DNA of 64,000 nt from Girardinichthys multiradiatus (lineage: Eukaryota > Chordata > Actinopteri > Cyprinodontiformes > Goodeidae): positions 13,624,749-13,688,748 of the forward strand of contig NC_061800.1 of the NCBI RefSeq assembly GCF_021462225.1. Reading direction: 5' to 3'. Below the pieces are notes generated by a model. That model did not search any database. It was not told where the DNA came from and worked only from the letters and a program-made list of their open reading frames with translations. Each line of letters opens with the position of its first letter. The first letter of the stretch is position 1. Of the stretch, positions 24,390-35,533 are shown piece by piece. Made by a program: the position numbers and the translations under genes.

Positions 24390-25697
24390 CCAACCAGTTG
24401 GATAGACTACAAGCAGGTCTTGAAGACATAAAAACTCGGGATGACTTTAAATTTTCTGCTTTTAAATTCATACAAGACAGAAGTTGTCGTCTTTGGATCG
24501 GAGTCTTTAAAAAAGAAACTGCTTAGTCAATCACTTAACCTGGATGGCATTAAATTGACCTCCGATAATAAAGTAAAAAACCTTGGTGTTATTTTTGACC
24601 AGGACATGTAATTTAAATCCCATATTAAACAGGTTTCTAGGATTTACTTCTTTCACCTCCGGAACATTGCCAAAATTAGAAATATCCTATCCAGGAGTGA
24701 CGCTGAAAAACTAGTCCATGCATTTGTTACTTCAAGACTGGACTATTGTAATTCGTCACTATCAGGATGTCCACAAAATGCAGTTAAAAGCCATCAGCTG
24801 ATTCAAAATGCTGCAGCAAGAGTTCTGTTGAAAATTAAAGAGAGATCATATTTCTCCTATTTTAGTTTCCTTTCATTGGCTCCCTGTTAAATCCAGAATA
24901 GAATTTAAAATTCTCCTCCTCACATATAAAGCCCTTAATGATCTAGCTCCATCATACATCAGAGATCTGATTGTTCCATATGTTCTGTTATATATAACAA
25001 AGTGTAATGTGTTCTTATGTTCATAACAGTGTGGAATAAGTCTGAACCTGTAGCGCTTAGAAAATTAACTGTGCAGAACAATATGTATTATTTGTGAACT
25101 TGAAAAAACAGGCACTAAAAGGTGTGAGTGCATGTGTCAGTTTGTTCAATAGAAGATGCCTCAGAACTGACCTTCAGCAAAAGAATGTGTGAGAAACTGA
25201 TAAGGCGCTGCACAACAAATGTAAAATGTATATTCCCTGGTATGTGTGTGTTCAATAAAAGAACAGTGCAGGGGAGAGAAGAGCAGAAGTGTTCTTGAAT
25301 ACACAGAGACAGCACCTCTCTTCCCAGGAGCACCTCTCTTCCCCGGCCGGGTGAATCAGCTTCAACCTCTAGTCCGTGTTTTGCTTTCTTAGACATTTAA
25401 GTTTAGTTTTTTCTCGAGCAGAATTAAGATGCTTTGACCAAATAAACGAACACGCAGGAGTTTAGAAGGACAACTCCGAGAGTTCCTAACAGAGCACTTC
25501 GTTCTCAGACTGCAGGTTTACTGGTGGTTCCTAGAGTCTCTAGAAGTAGAATGGGAGGCAGATCCTTTAGTTATCAGGCTCCTCTCCTGTGGAACCAGCT
25601 CCCAGTTTTAGTCTGTGAGGCAGACACCCTGTCTACTTTTAAGCCAAGGCTTAAAACTTTCCTTTTTGATAAAGCTTTTGATAAAGCTTTTAGTTAG
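24390..25697 (+). pseudogene. L2-type reverse transcriptase C-terminal fragment, broken
   Basis: Recognisable blocks are KTEVVVFG-like text, NLGVIFDQD, ILSRSDAEKLVHAFVTSRLD, YCNS, LIQNAAARVLL and TYKALNDLAPSYI, then, after the insertion, RMGGRSFSYQAPLLWNQLP and TFKPRLKTFLFDKAF. A TAA at about 24608-24610 sits in the NLGVIFDQDM region, and a shift lies near 24838-24850. The reading is also split by the inserted LTR-like segment. No product is expected. Confidence 0.75.
24986..25481. mobile_element. LTR-like insertion within the L2 LINE
   Basis: A 496-bp block begins TGTTATATATAACAAAGTG and ends ACAACTCCGAGA, flanked on both sides by GTTC (24982-24985 and 25482-25485). Removing the block and one GTTC restores the expected L2 text (CCATATGTTCCTAACAGAGC). 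It has no coding capacity but contains TATA-like text and AATAAA signals near 25254 and 25439. The TG start, size, 4-bp duplication and polyadenylation signal suggest a solo LTR of an endogenous retrovirus. The end is not CA, so this is tentative. Confidence 0.5.
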
Positions 25698-27150
25698 AGT
25701 GGCTTAGGTTATCCTGAGCTATTTCTGTAGTTATGCTACTATGGGCTTAGACTGCTGGAGGACCACTTTCATCCTCTTCGCTACATTCTCACACTACTCT
25801 CCAATTTTGCATTATTTGCTGTTATTTCAGCTTTAAACTTTTTCTCTCTCTTTTTTCTTCCAAGAAGCTACACCTGGCCTGACTCTGTGTCTACCTGTGA
25901 CACCTTTCTGGAGAGGGGCATCGTCCAAGCTTCTGCTGGCAACAACTTAATGTTCACCCCCTATTGATGATCCACATGGCCCTGTCTTTTAGTGTTTAAC
26001 CCTTTCTCTCTCCTAGACATGGCAATTGACCTTGAGCTTTTACTATAACTAACTCTATGTGCTCTCTTTCAGACTCTAACCTTGAAAACTGGCTCAGAGT
26101 TTATCTGTTCTTTTTTTCTAGATGAAACAACTAAAGGAGCTACATCCATCAACATTTACTTTTCCTTCCCATAGAAAGTACTCCTGGATCAGTGCTTCTG
26201 TGTTCTTTTTGTGTCTTTGCTCTGTTCTCTCAAACCCCCAGTCGGTCGTGGCAGATGGCCGCTCACACTGAGCCTGGTTCTGCTGGAGGTTTCTTCCTGT
26301 TAAAAGGGAGTTTTTCCTCTCCACTGTCGCTACATGCATGCTCAGTATGAGGGATTGCTGCAAAGTCAACGCCAGTGACTGTCCACTGTCTCTACATGCT
26401 CATCCGGGAGGAGTGAATGCTGCAAGTCACTGACTGGATGCAATCTGCTGGGTTTCCTTAGACAGAAAAACTTTTTATCCAATTTGAATAATAAACTAAC
26501 TCTGACTGCACTGTTCAATGGTTAGGATTAATTGGAATGTATGTACCTGACTTTGTGAAATGCCTTGAGACGACATGTGTTGTGAATTGGCGCTATATAC
26601 ATAAACTGAATTGAATTGAAGCTGCCTGTTCACACCTCCTAGCTGACTCCACTCTGTTTCCCAGTATTATTTAATCGTGTGGTCATCTGCTGTCTCATGA
26701 CTACCACCTTTAGCGATCCTTGCCATGCTCGCTCAGTTCAGAAAGATCTGGCCAGACGGGTATGTCTGAATCGCAGTTTCATCTACCACAGAAAAACCTG
26801 CAGGGCTCAGGCAGTGAGGGGAAATCCATATTTGGTTCCAGTTACTCCGATTTTAGAGCTCACAACACTTCTTTCAACAAGCTCTCAAAAGTTTGTGACT
26901 GTACTCATACACGTTTTTTTTGCTGTTTGTTTTTTTTTCTTCAAAGAATACTCTTTATTCTGTCTGCAAACTGAGTTACCTACAGAAAAATAATTTAAGG
27001 TGTTCAGAAAAAAATAAAGATACTAGAATTATTTAATTTATTATAAAATTAATAATCCTAAGCTTTATTATGCTACTTAAAAAATGTATATTATGTGTAT
27101 ATGTATTTTTGTGCTAAGATCAATTTGAATATGTCTATTCAGTAGGGGAC

Positions 27151-27181
27151 AAAAATCTCATTTTAAGAAAATGAGATTTTT
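27151..27181. repeat. Perfect inverted repeat, 14-bp arms, 3-base loop
   Basis: AAAAATCTCATTTT at 27151-27164 is the exact reverse complement of 27168-27181, with AAG between. It could fold in RNA; no T-run or other context suggests a function. Confidence 0.9.
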
Positions 27182-29429
27182 CTGTTACAATTTGCCTAAA
27201 ATTGTAACTGATGCCATTTTTTACATGGGAGGCAGAAAATGGCAGCTTTTTTTTTTACTTTTTAAGTTGATCAGGAAATAAGAATTAGGAGCTTTTGATG
27301 GGGGAGTATTTCACGGCTTTCTGTTTCCCTGAGGTACAAATATGACGTGGCACAGAGGCCCTTTTCTCTTAGCTACTCTTCAAAATGGAAAAGACAACAG
27401 AACATGCCATTTAAATAAGGCAGATATTAGTCTGATTTCATGAGTCAGAAAATGGCTCCAAGAAAACAGCTACTTCCCTAAGCATGGCCAAATATACAGT
27501 CAGAGAAATAACTAAAACGTTTCAAACTTAAATTTTAAGAGAGGTAAAAAAAACATGCTAACTGGTTGTTTGAGAACTATTCCAAGGAAAGGTTTTTTTC
27601 CAACGACAAACATTCCAGGGGACGTGTGGCATAAACCAAAAGAAACCTCTCACAGCAAAGCAATAAAAGCATTAACTATTTATACTGAGTGCAAAACAGC
27701 TTTTTACCCTTTCATGTGCTGTAAAGTGATGCCTCACACGTTAGTGCAACGTCACCAGAGATGTATAATGCAAGATGTAAAATGTGTTCATACTACTAGC
27801 CCCACCAGTATTCTGTCAGTAAAGCATTTAGGTTTTTTATCTTTTTTAATAAGACATGTTTGGAGTGTACAGAAGTACATTAGCATCACAAAGACAACAA
27901 ATAAAAGCAGTCTGTCGAAATAACATTACTTAAAGCAGTCTTTTTTCTGATCACTCTTCTGTGAGATTAGAACTCTTCGATGCTGCAGACAAGAGTTTTA
28001 GTTAGTCCTGACTGAGTTATTTTGTCCCAGATACCCAGATGAGTAATTTAACCCAAGACCTAATTTGACACTATAATTATAAAAATTAAAATTAATATAA
28101 TAATTAACAAAATTAATACCACGGATTTGTTAGAAATCGCTGTATGTTTAAAGTGAAGCAAAATAACACAGAACAATTCATCAGTATTAAATGGTCTACA
28201 TCAGCAATGTGATTCTCTAATGTGACTCTCTAATTATCCCTGCTGGGTTTCTTTTGACAGCAACAGATACGACCAAAAAAGCACTGAGCTAACACTAGCA
28301 TGTTTTTTCTATGTTTTTATATGCATGCTTATTAATTCAGCTTGTAACATATTTCAATGGAGTACTGACAAAATCTACAGAATGTTGTTCTGCTTCATAA
28401 AGGTAACTGTTTTCTGTGAAAGTAAATTTTAATCGCTAGGGATTCAGCTGCTCTCTGCACAGCTTTCTCCAACACAGACAGCAGTCAGGGTCAGAGGTCA
28501 GAGCAGAGTTTTTATAAAACAACTACTTGGCAAGTAGGACTTTATCCCTAAGCAAAGGCTAGTGAGACCTCTCACTTCAATCTTTGATTCAATCAAGAGT
28601 TAATCGTGGGAGTCTGAGACAAAAGTTTTGACTACTTTTTAAATATTGCCATCGCATAATTAAAAAATTGTAAAAAAACAAAAAAACAAGAAAACTAAAG
28701 CTGCAATTTAAATGTAAAACACGGTTCATCACCAGGGCTTTATAAACAAGATGGGACACAATTTTCAGATTTTCTACTTCGAAGCAAAATCAATCAATCT
28801 ATTTTTAAGATATGCTTCTATAGAACATTTCTGTGGAGTTTAACATGAAATGTCATTCATGATAAGATGGTGCATTGACTAAATATATATTTCGTCATCT
28901 AAAAATACAAGACCAGAAAAAATCTTTAGATTTCTTTTTTGCTAATTTAAAGAAACCTTTATGATGCTTCTACTTTTTCAAAAAACCTTCAAATGTGTTC
29001 AAATGCCGTTTTAGACCGCTGTGTAAAACCATAAGGACTTAGGAGGAAAAATAAACGTGTAAAGAGCACAAGGAGAAAGGAAGTGATGGAATTAAAGCGT
29101 CACACGGTTTAATAGAAGGCAAGAATGAATAAGCTGGGATGATAATGAGTTTGTGTCTAAGTGTGATCAAGAGGATGGAAACCTTCGAATCATTTCACAC
29201 CAAAAGGTACGCACTTTAAATTAATCTGTTGCTGTCCGTTTAGATTAAATGGGAGCATACATCTGACTTTGCTTAGCATCAAGTTTTCCTGTTTCTGTGT
29301 GTGTGTTGTGGTTTTGAGGACAACGAGTTCTTTAAGTCTTCTCTCTGAGCTTTGGAGCTTGGACAAGTAGGCCAGGTGCAAGCTTTGCAACAGACACACA
29401 AACACTTTACACAAACATGCACATAAAAG

Positions 29430-29458
<29 letters not shown>
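29430..29458. repeat. (CA)n microsatellite
   Basis: About 29 bp of uninterrupted AC/CA. Confidence 0.95.
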
Positions 29459-29461
<3 letters not shown>

Positions 29462-30353
29462 AATTTATGCAGTTCAGCAAATGTGATAGCCAGCAAATTC
29501 CTATTGACCAAACCATTGGTGCATGTATTTAGGTAAATGCTTGTCATTGTTGTTGGATATAGAGAGGGGTCAGAAGAGTTAGTTTGTGAATGGTTCCACA
29601 CAGCAGCTGCCAATGAATTTGCAGTCCTTCATCTACAATGCTACTTGAAATTACTGTTTCACTACCATTGAATTCTCTGTACCAAGCTAAAGTTAAAGCT
29701 CCCCACTTTCCCATATCTGCAGTTTCCACTGAGTTGCCTTGATTGGAAATGTGTAAAATAAAACAACCAAACAAACAAAAAAAAAACTTCAGAAGCAAGA
29801 TTTTAATCAGCAGTGACTAAAGTTGCTCAGATTATTCTCCATGTGTTATCACACTGTATAATTTTGTTGATAGCATTTTTGGAAAGCTAGAGGGAATGTC
29901 ATAGAAGGAGTGGAATACGTTTATTTATAACTGTCTAACTTGATGAAGCCTAACTATAAGCACTACACTAAAAAGATGTCTCACTAGCAAACATAAAATG
30001 AAGTTTGAGAAGAATCAGATATTTTTTACTTGAGTAGTGATCGGCCAGGGAAAAACAAAATCCAATCTTGCATAAACTGATTCTGGTTCTAATAAGTTAC
30101 ACTAAGCACAACATTAATTGATCTGGAAGTTGTTACTAAAGGAAGATCAGCATCAGTGATATGCTGAAACACAAAGTCTCGATTATAGCTGGTGAAGAAA
30201 AATCGGAATAACCTGAAATCAGTATCTGCAGGTCAAAACCTTACAAAACCAGATATCGGAAATTGACAAAAAATTCCAGAAAATGCTTCTTTTGACTACC
30301 AACAAGCACTAAAACAACTACAAACAATAATGTTTTTAAATGTTATGTATATA

Positions 30354-31961
30354 CAGGTCCTTCTCAAAATATTAGCATATTGTGATAAAGTTCATTATTT
30401 TCCATAATGTCATGATGAAAATTTAACATTCATATATTTTAGATTCATTGCACACTAACTGAAATATTTCAGGTCTTTTATTGTCTTAATACGGATGATT
30501 TTGGCATACAGCTCATGAAAACCCAAAATTCCTATCTCACAAAATTAGCATATTTCATCCGACCAAAAAAAAAAGTGTTTTTAATACAAAAAACGTCAAC
30601 CTTCAAATAATCATGTACAATTATGCACTCAATACTTGGTCGGGAATCCTTTGGCAGAAATTATTGCTTCAATGCGGCGTGTCATGGAGAAAATCAGCCT
30701 GTGGCACTGCTGAGGTCTTATGGAGGCCCAGGATGCTTTGATAGCAGCCTTTAGCTCATCCAGAGTGTTGGGTCTTGAGTCTCTCAACGTTCTCTTCACA
30801 ATATCCCACAGATTCTCTATGGGGTTCAGGTCAGGAGAGTTGGCAGGCCAATTGAGCACAGTGATACCATGGTCAGTAAACCATTTACCAGTGGTTTTGG
30901 CACTGTGAGCAGGTGCCAGGTCGTGCTGAAAAATGAAATCTTCATCTCCATAAAGCTTTTCAGCAGATGGAAGCATGAAGTGCTCCAAAATCTCCTGATA
31001 GCTAGCTGCATTGACCCTGCCCTTGATAAAACACAGTGGACCAACACCAGCAGCTGACACGGCACCCCAGACCATCACTGACTGTGGGTACTTGACACTG
31101 GACTTCTGGCATTTTGGCATTTCCTTCTCCCCAGTCTTCCTCCAGACTCTGGCACCTTGATTTCCGAATGACATGCAGAATTTGCTTTCATCTGAAAAAA
31201 GTACTTTGGACCACTGAGCAACAGTCCAGTGCTGCTTCTCTGTAGCCCAGGTCAGGCGCTTCTGCCGCTGTTTCTGGTTCAAAAGTGGCTTGACCTGGGG
31301 AATGCGACACCTGTAGCCCATTTCCTGCACACGCCTGTGCACGGTGGCTCTGGATGTTTCTACTCCAGACTCAGTCCACTGCTTCCGCAGGTCCCCCAAG
31401 GTCTGGAATCGGCCCTTCTCCACAATCTTCCTCAGGGTTCGGTCACCTCTTCTCATTGTGCAGCGTTTTCTGCCACACTTTTTCCTTCCCACAGACTTCC
31501 CACTGAGGTGCCTTGATACAGCACTCTGGGAACAGCCTATTTGTTCAGAAATTTCTTTCTGTGTCTTACCCTCTTGCTTGAGGGTGTCAATAGTGGCCTT
31601 CTGGACAGCAGTCAGGTCGGCAGTCTTACCCATGATTGGGGTTTTGAGTGATGAACCAGGCTGGGAGTTTTAAAGGCCTCAGGAATCTTTTGCAGGTGTT
31701 TAGAGTTAACTCGTTGATTCAGATGATTAGGTTCATAGATCGTTTAGAGACCCTTTTAATGATATGCTAATTTTGTGAGATAGGAATTTTGGGTTTTCAT
31801 GAGCTGTATGCCAAAATCATCCGTATTAAGACAATAAAAGACCTGAAATATTTCAGTTAGTGTTCAATGAATCTAAAATATATGAATGTTAAATTTTCAT
31901 CATTACATTATGGAAAATAATGAACTTTATCACAATATGCTAATATTTTGAGAAGGACCTG
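30354..31961 (-). mobile_element. Complete Tc1-like transposon, apparently intact
   Basis: The element is 1608 bp long. It starts CAGGTCCTTCTCAAAATATT and ends with the inverse, flanked by TA on both sides (30352-30353 and 31962-31963), the standard Tc1 target duplication. The terminal inverted repeats cover about 200 bp each (30354-30553 and 31762-31961) and differ by only about two bases by eye (near 30411 and 30452). It carries one uninterrupted transposase gene on the minus strand. Near-identical repeats and an open gene indicate recent insertion, and this copy could still be mobile. Confidence 0.93.
30629..31633 (-). CDS. Tc1-like transposase, full length and open
   Basis: A 334-residue frame with no stop or shift, the normal length for Tc1 transposases (about 340). 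The start is MGKTADLTAVQK. Residues about 8-48 form the first HTH (KTQKEISEQIGCSQSAVSRH), then come a GRKKCGRKR basic linker that could act as an AT-hook or nuclear-localisation patch and a second HTH region around residues 60-110. The catalytic triad is the Asp of LFSDESKF, the Asp of FQHDLAPAHS and the Glu of SPDLNPIENLWD, with 34 residues between the last two (DD34E). The protein would bind the inverted repeats in the nucleus and cut at TA. It ends at the conserved AKGFPTKY. All expected catalytic residues are present; activity is not shown. There is no promoter evidence. It is sense to the host gene. Confidence 0.93.
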   Translation of the reverse strand: MGKTADLTAVQKATIDTLKQEGKTQKEISEQIGCSQSAVSRHLSGKSVGRKKCGRKRCTMRRGDRTLRKIVEKGRFQTLGDLRKQWTESGVETSRATVHRRVQEMGYRCRIPQVKPLLNQKQRQKRLTWATEKQHWTVAQWSKVLFSDESKFCMSFGNQGARVWRKTGEKEMPKCQKSSVKYPQSVMVWGAVSAAGVGPLCFIKGRVNAASYQEILEHFMLPSAEKLYGDEDFIFQHDLAPAHSAKTTGKWFTDHGITVLNWPANSPDLNPIENLWDIVKRTLRDSRPNTLDELKAAIKASWASIRPQQCHRLIFSMTRRIEAIISAKGFPTKY

Positions 31962-31963
31962 TA

Positions 31964-33798
31964 TATATAGGGCAGGTTCATGAAAAGCTTAGATTAGGCA
32001 TCTATTGGAATTCATCATGTACAGTAGTATGTGGATAAAGTCTGCTTTAGGACATGCTGTCTTCAATCAGATTTCCTCATAGAGACTCAAATGGTAGAAG
32101 GGCCAGGCAGACCGATTACTTAAAAATTGGTTTACAGTGTTTTTTTTTGCATCTTTCAATGGATTAATGCTGGAGAGAGGGATTGTTTCTTATATTTATC
32201 ACCATTACTGATGAAAACGTGTATCATCACATTTTCAGTTATTTTTGTATTCTAATACATTTGATGCATTTACTCATTCCCAGAAAATTCAAGCAATTTT
32301 TCAGTTGATGATACGGATGATGCATTTGGACAGGTTTGACATCTGACAATGTTAACATTAAGGGTGTTGAAGATGACTTCCACGGTCTTCAGCCTGTAAA
32401 GAGTTTAGTTTTCACTGATCGTTTACTTCAGCTTCTGGTACTGCTTTGCTTGATTTCAGAGTCCAAACAGGCAGTCCTGTGTAAGTAGGCCAAGAAAGCA
32501 GTCTCTCTCTCTGGAGAGCAACCCAGAGCAGACAGAAAGAAAGAGGATGGTCAGTTAGAAGTCTCTACTGATAGTTGTGGTGCAGCTATAAAATCTGAGC
32601 TGTCTCTGTGTTTCAAGGGAACCTACAAGTAAACCTGTAATAAAAAATGATTATAACATTATTACTTGTATGCAGCTTAGTCTACTTTTAAATGCATTTT
32701 TCAAGAAAACACCCTGTGTTAAATAAGAGGCAGTACAAACTCAAATGCAAACACATGGGGTAAGTGCAGAGAGGAAGGGAGTTATGAAGAAAGACATGTA
32801 GCACTAGAGAGTGGCCATAATTAGATCTAGTAGTAGTATGGGGGTTAAATTCTGGGCATGGGTACAAATTTCCATAACGTAATGAGCGACCACCCCATTT
32901 TTAGACATACATGCAAGACTGACATTGAAATGGATATGGCTCGCACCCAAGCCAACAAACCGCAGCCTAAGGGCTTTTCCAGATATGAACAGAGAAAGCT
33001 GGAAAAACACTGAATCCGGCAACCCACATAAAATGAATTTACACTTTAATTTACACCCCAGCACCAGCCATTACTTACATGGAACAACTGAAGCTTTGAC
33101 TGTTATTGATTATGGAAAAACTTTAACCAGATCACCAATGAACCACAAGTAAAGCCACATAAAAACAAAAGTGGTTAACTGCAGTTTCACCTACGACACA
33201 TTCATAAATGCCCTTTTAAAAAGCAAGGGGCCTCTTGTTAATCTCATGAGAAAAAACAGTTTCAGATAAATACAGGTCAAAGTTTAATCTGTATAGTAGA
33301 TGAATCAGATTTTTTTTTAGTTTAATACTGAATATATTTATTTTCTAAACTGCCTTTTTCTAACCTGTAAAAACAACCTTAAGCAGTAAAGTTTGTTACT
33401 CCAGTTGCAGTATGGCAGAGAAAAGGGGCCAGCAGAGGATAGTGAGGGAAGCTAAAAAGGTCACTGAGGTGCTCCTAACCCCATCTTTGTCCTGGGCCCT
33501 CTTTATGAACACTTTGAGCTGCTGCCATCAGGTGAACAATACCTTGACACCAAAAGCGGAAACACCAGATTGTTGCACAGCTGTCTGCCTCAACCTGTTA
33601 AAATGCCAAACTGAAGTCAAGATCATGTATGTTATCTGTTCTATAGTTTTCATATATTTAGCAAATTTGTCATACCAATATGTTAATGGTCCCTGTGAAA
33701 CAGTGTTATTTTGTTTTATGTAGAGTAGCAAAAAGTAGAGTAAGTAGAGAAATCTATACATACATACAAAATCAATATCTTATGTTATGGCACTTCTG

Positions 33799-33853
<55 letters not shown>

Positions 33854-34592
33854 TTTTTTTTTCAAATAACTCAATGAGTAAAGCTTTTAAAGGCATAAAG
33901 GAGATATCCTGTAATTTATTTTGTGGTTGTACTTAATTTTGAGATGCCTCTGTCCAATAACCTGGAGGATTTTACGTTATTTGTAGATTTTTCAGACATG
34001 CAGATTGAGCTATTAATAACTTTGAGCACTAAATAATTATTTTCTTTTACATTAAACATGTGGTATTTAACACAGATCTATTTTTAAAGTATTTAGAGAG
34101 ACGAAAACGTATATATTTTTGTTTATATATCTTAGAAGAAGAGTAATCGGAATCATCTAAAATTGGAATAAGTAAAGGGCCACAATTTTTTAAATTGTGC
34201 ATCTTTAGTAATTAAATAATGTGACGACCACTCTTTTTATATTTTGTTTTTATTTAGAGCCAAAGCAATGATTTTATTTAAAGTAATAATAAGGAAAGGC
34301 AGGAAGAGTTGCTGGTGGACTGTGATTTTGAAGTGAGCAGACAAAGCGATTGGGCATCTTCCCACTGTTCCATTCATCATGACATTCCTTCATCAACCAT
34401 CTGAGCCTGGAGGATCAGCAGAGAAAACACATCAATATAGCACAGACAAAGGCAGAAAGAGAGGCATGAAGGATGGGAAAGAGGTGGATTTTAGAAAGAA
34501 AACATGACAGAAACAGAAGAGATAAGTGGATTAAGGCAGCTCTTTCACTTCTTTGGTGACAGAATTCAAGTGACATCTATTTGTTAGGCTGT
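31964..34592. other. Intronic sequence without recognised element
   Basis: No gene recognised. It includes a TA microsatellite (33802-33848). Confidence 0.5.
33802..33848. repeat. (TA)n microsatellite
   Basis: About 47 bp of pure AT/TA. Confidence 0.95.
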
Positions 34593-34600
34593 TTGCATGT

Positions 34601-35533
34601 TGGGTTGTCAAAATAAATGATGTTTTGATTAATTGGTATCACAAATCGATATAAAAAAATAAATTTTTCAAAGATTTTAAATGCGTCAAAAATCTATAAA
34701 AACTGACCCATTCACATTTTCACAAATAATCACACTTCTTCCAGCAGTGCTGTAATAACAAAGACACTCAGCCCCTCCCCTCCATGCAGCTTCACCTGAC
34801 AGAAACAAAACAATGAGCTGATGCTGGATGTTTTCGACTCTGCCACCCCCACTGATTATCGATCCGATTCTGATTTTACCCGATACCAATTTTTTTCTTC
34901 TAACTGACACTGTCAGGTGTTATAAGGTCACAATACACCTTCTAAGTTCCAATGTTATTTTACTGAAAAACAATAAACAATACTCGTCAAACAACACAAA
35001 CTTGTTTTAACTGCACATTAGGTAGTGCTCTCAAATATAAATACAAATATATTTTTCACATTTAAAAAAGAAACAAAACTTGCACACTATGTTAGAAAAG
35101 TAGATAAGATCACTTTCGAGTACTGGCCTATCACCGACCTTTCAAAATAAAGGAAATCGGGGCCAATCTATCGGTGCACCCCTAATTAAAACAATTTATT
35201 TTAGTATAGAACAATCCCTTATTTGTCCCTCCGTAGTAGAATCTGTTGGTAGCAACAGCAAATTGGCAGGCAAGTGTTATCTTGTCTACTGTTTTGCTGA
35301 ACAGGGAAGTGAGACTTAAATTATATATTTTTTTTAAAGAGGGGCTGAAATGTTTCCTACTTTTTAGTTTTGTCCTAATTAAGGAAGTAAAAAAGATCCA
35401 TATTGTAATTAATTCCTATTTTTGCTCTTAACTCTAAAGTACCTTTAAAAAAAGTTGCTGTGGTACCGAAAATGGTATTGAGTATTTTTCTTAGTATCGG
35501 TATCGAGACTGAAATTTCCGTATGACAACCCTA
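34601..35533. mobile_element. hAT-like MITE (GGGTTGTCA ends)
   Basis: The left end reads TGGGTTGTCAAAA and the right end, reversed, TAGGGTTGTCATACGG. The interior near the ends carries degenerate GATA/CGGTATCG text (GGTACCGAAAATGG, AGTATCGGTATCGAG) typical of the TAGGGTTGTCACGATAC family of fish. The flanks TTGCATGT (34593-34600) and TTGCATTG (35534-35541) look like a decayed 8-bp duplication, as hAT elements make. It has no transposase. A second repeat is nested inside (34838-35187). Confidence 0.6.
34838..35187. mobile_element. Nested MITE fragment (GGTGCACCCCT end)
   Basis: The right end reads AATCTATCGGTGCACCCCTA. The left shows GATTATCGATCCGATTCTGA and CCCGATACCAATTTTT, resembling the CGATCGG-rich ends of a common fish MITE. 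The left terminus is not clear, so the start is approximate. Confidence 0.4.

Larger units (their letters stand above)
24380..26619 (+). mobile_element. L2-type LINE, 3' half, interrupted
   Basis: The left part (24380-24985) encodes the end of an L2-type reverse transcriptase, and the right part (25482-26619) the C-terminus, the 3' untranslated region and a tail of ATTGA repeats after GGCGCTATATACATAAACTG. This 3' text is a very common fish LINE end. The two parts join perfectly in sequence if a 496-bp insertion is removed. The 5' half of the element is missing. Plus strand, antisense to the host gene. Confidence 0.82.
26620..30353. other. Intronic sequence without recognised element
   Basis: No gene or transposon was recognised. 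There is a perfect 14-bp-arm hairpin at 27151-27181 and a CA microsatellite at 29430-29458. Short open frames have no family motif. Confidence 0.5.

Noticed and set aside
30720..31673. Plus-strand frames over the intact Tc1-like element
   Set aside because: Antisense of the real transposase; no motif.
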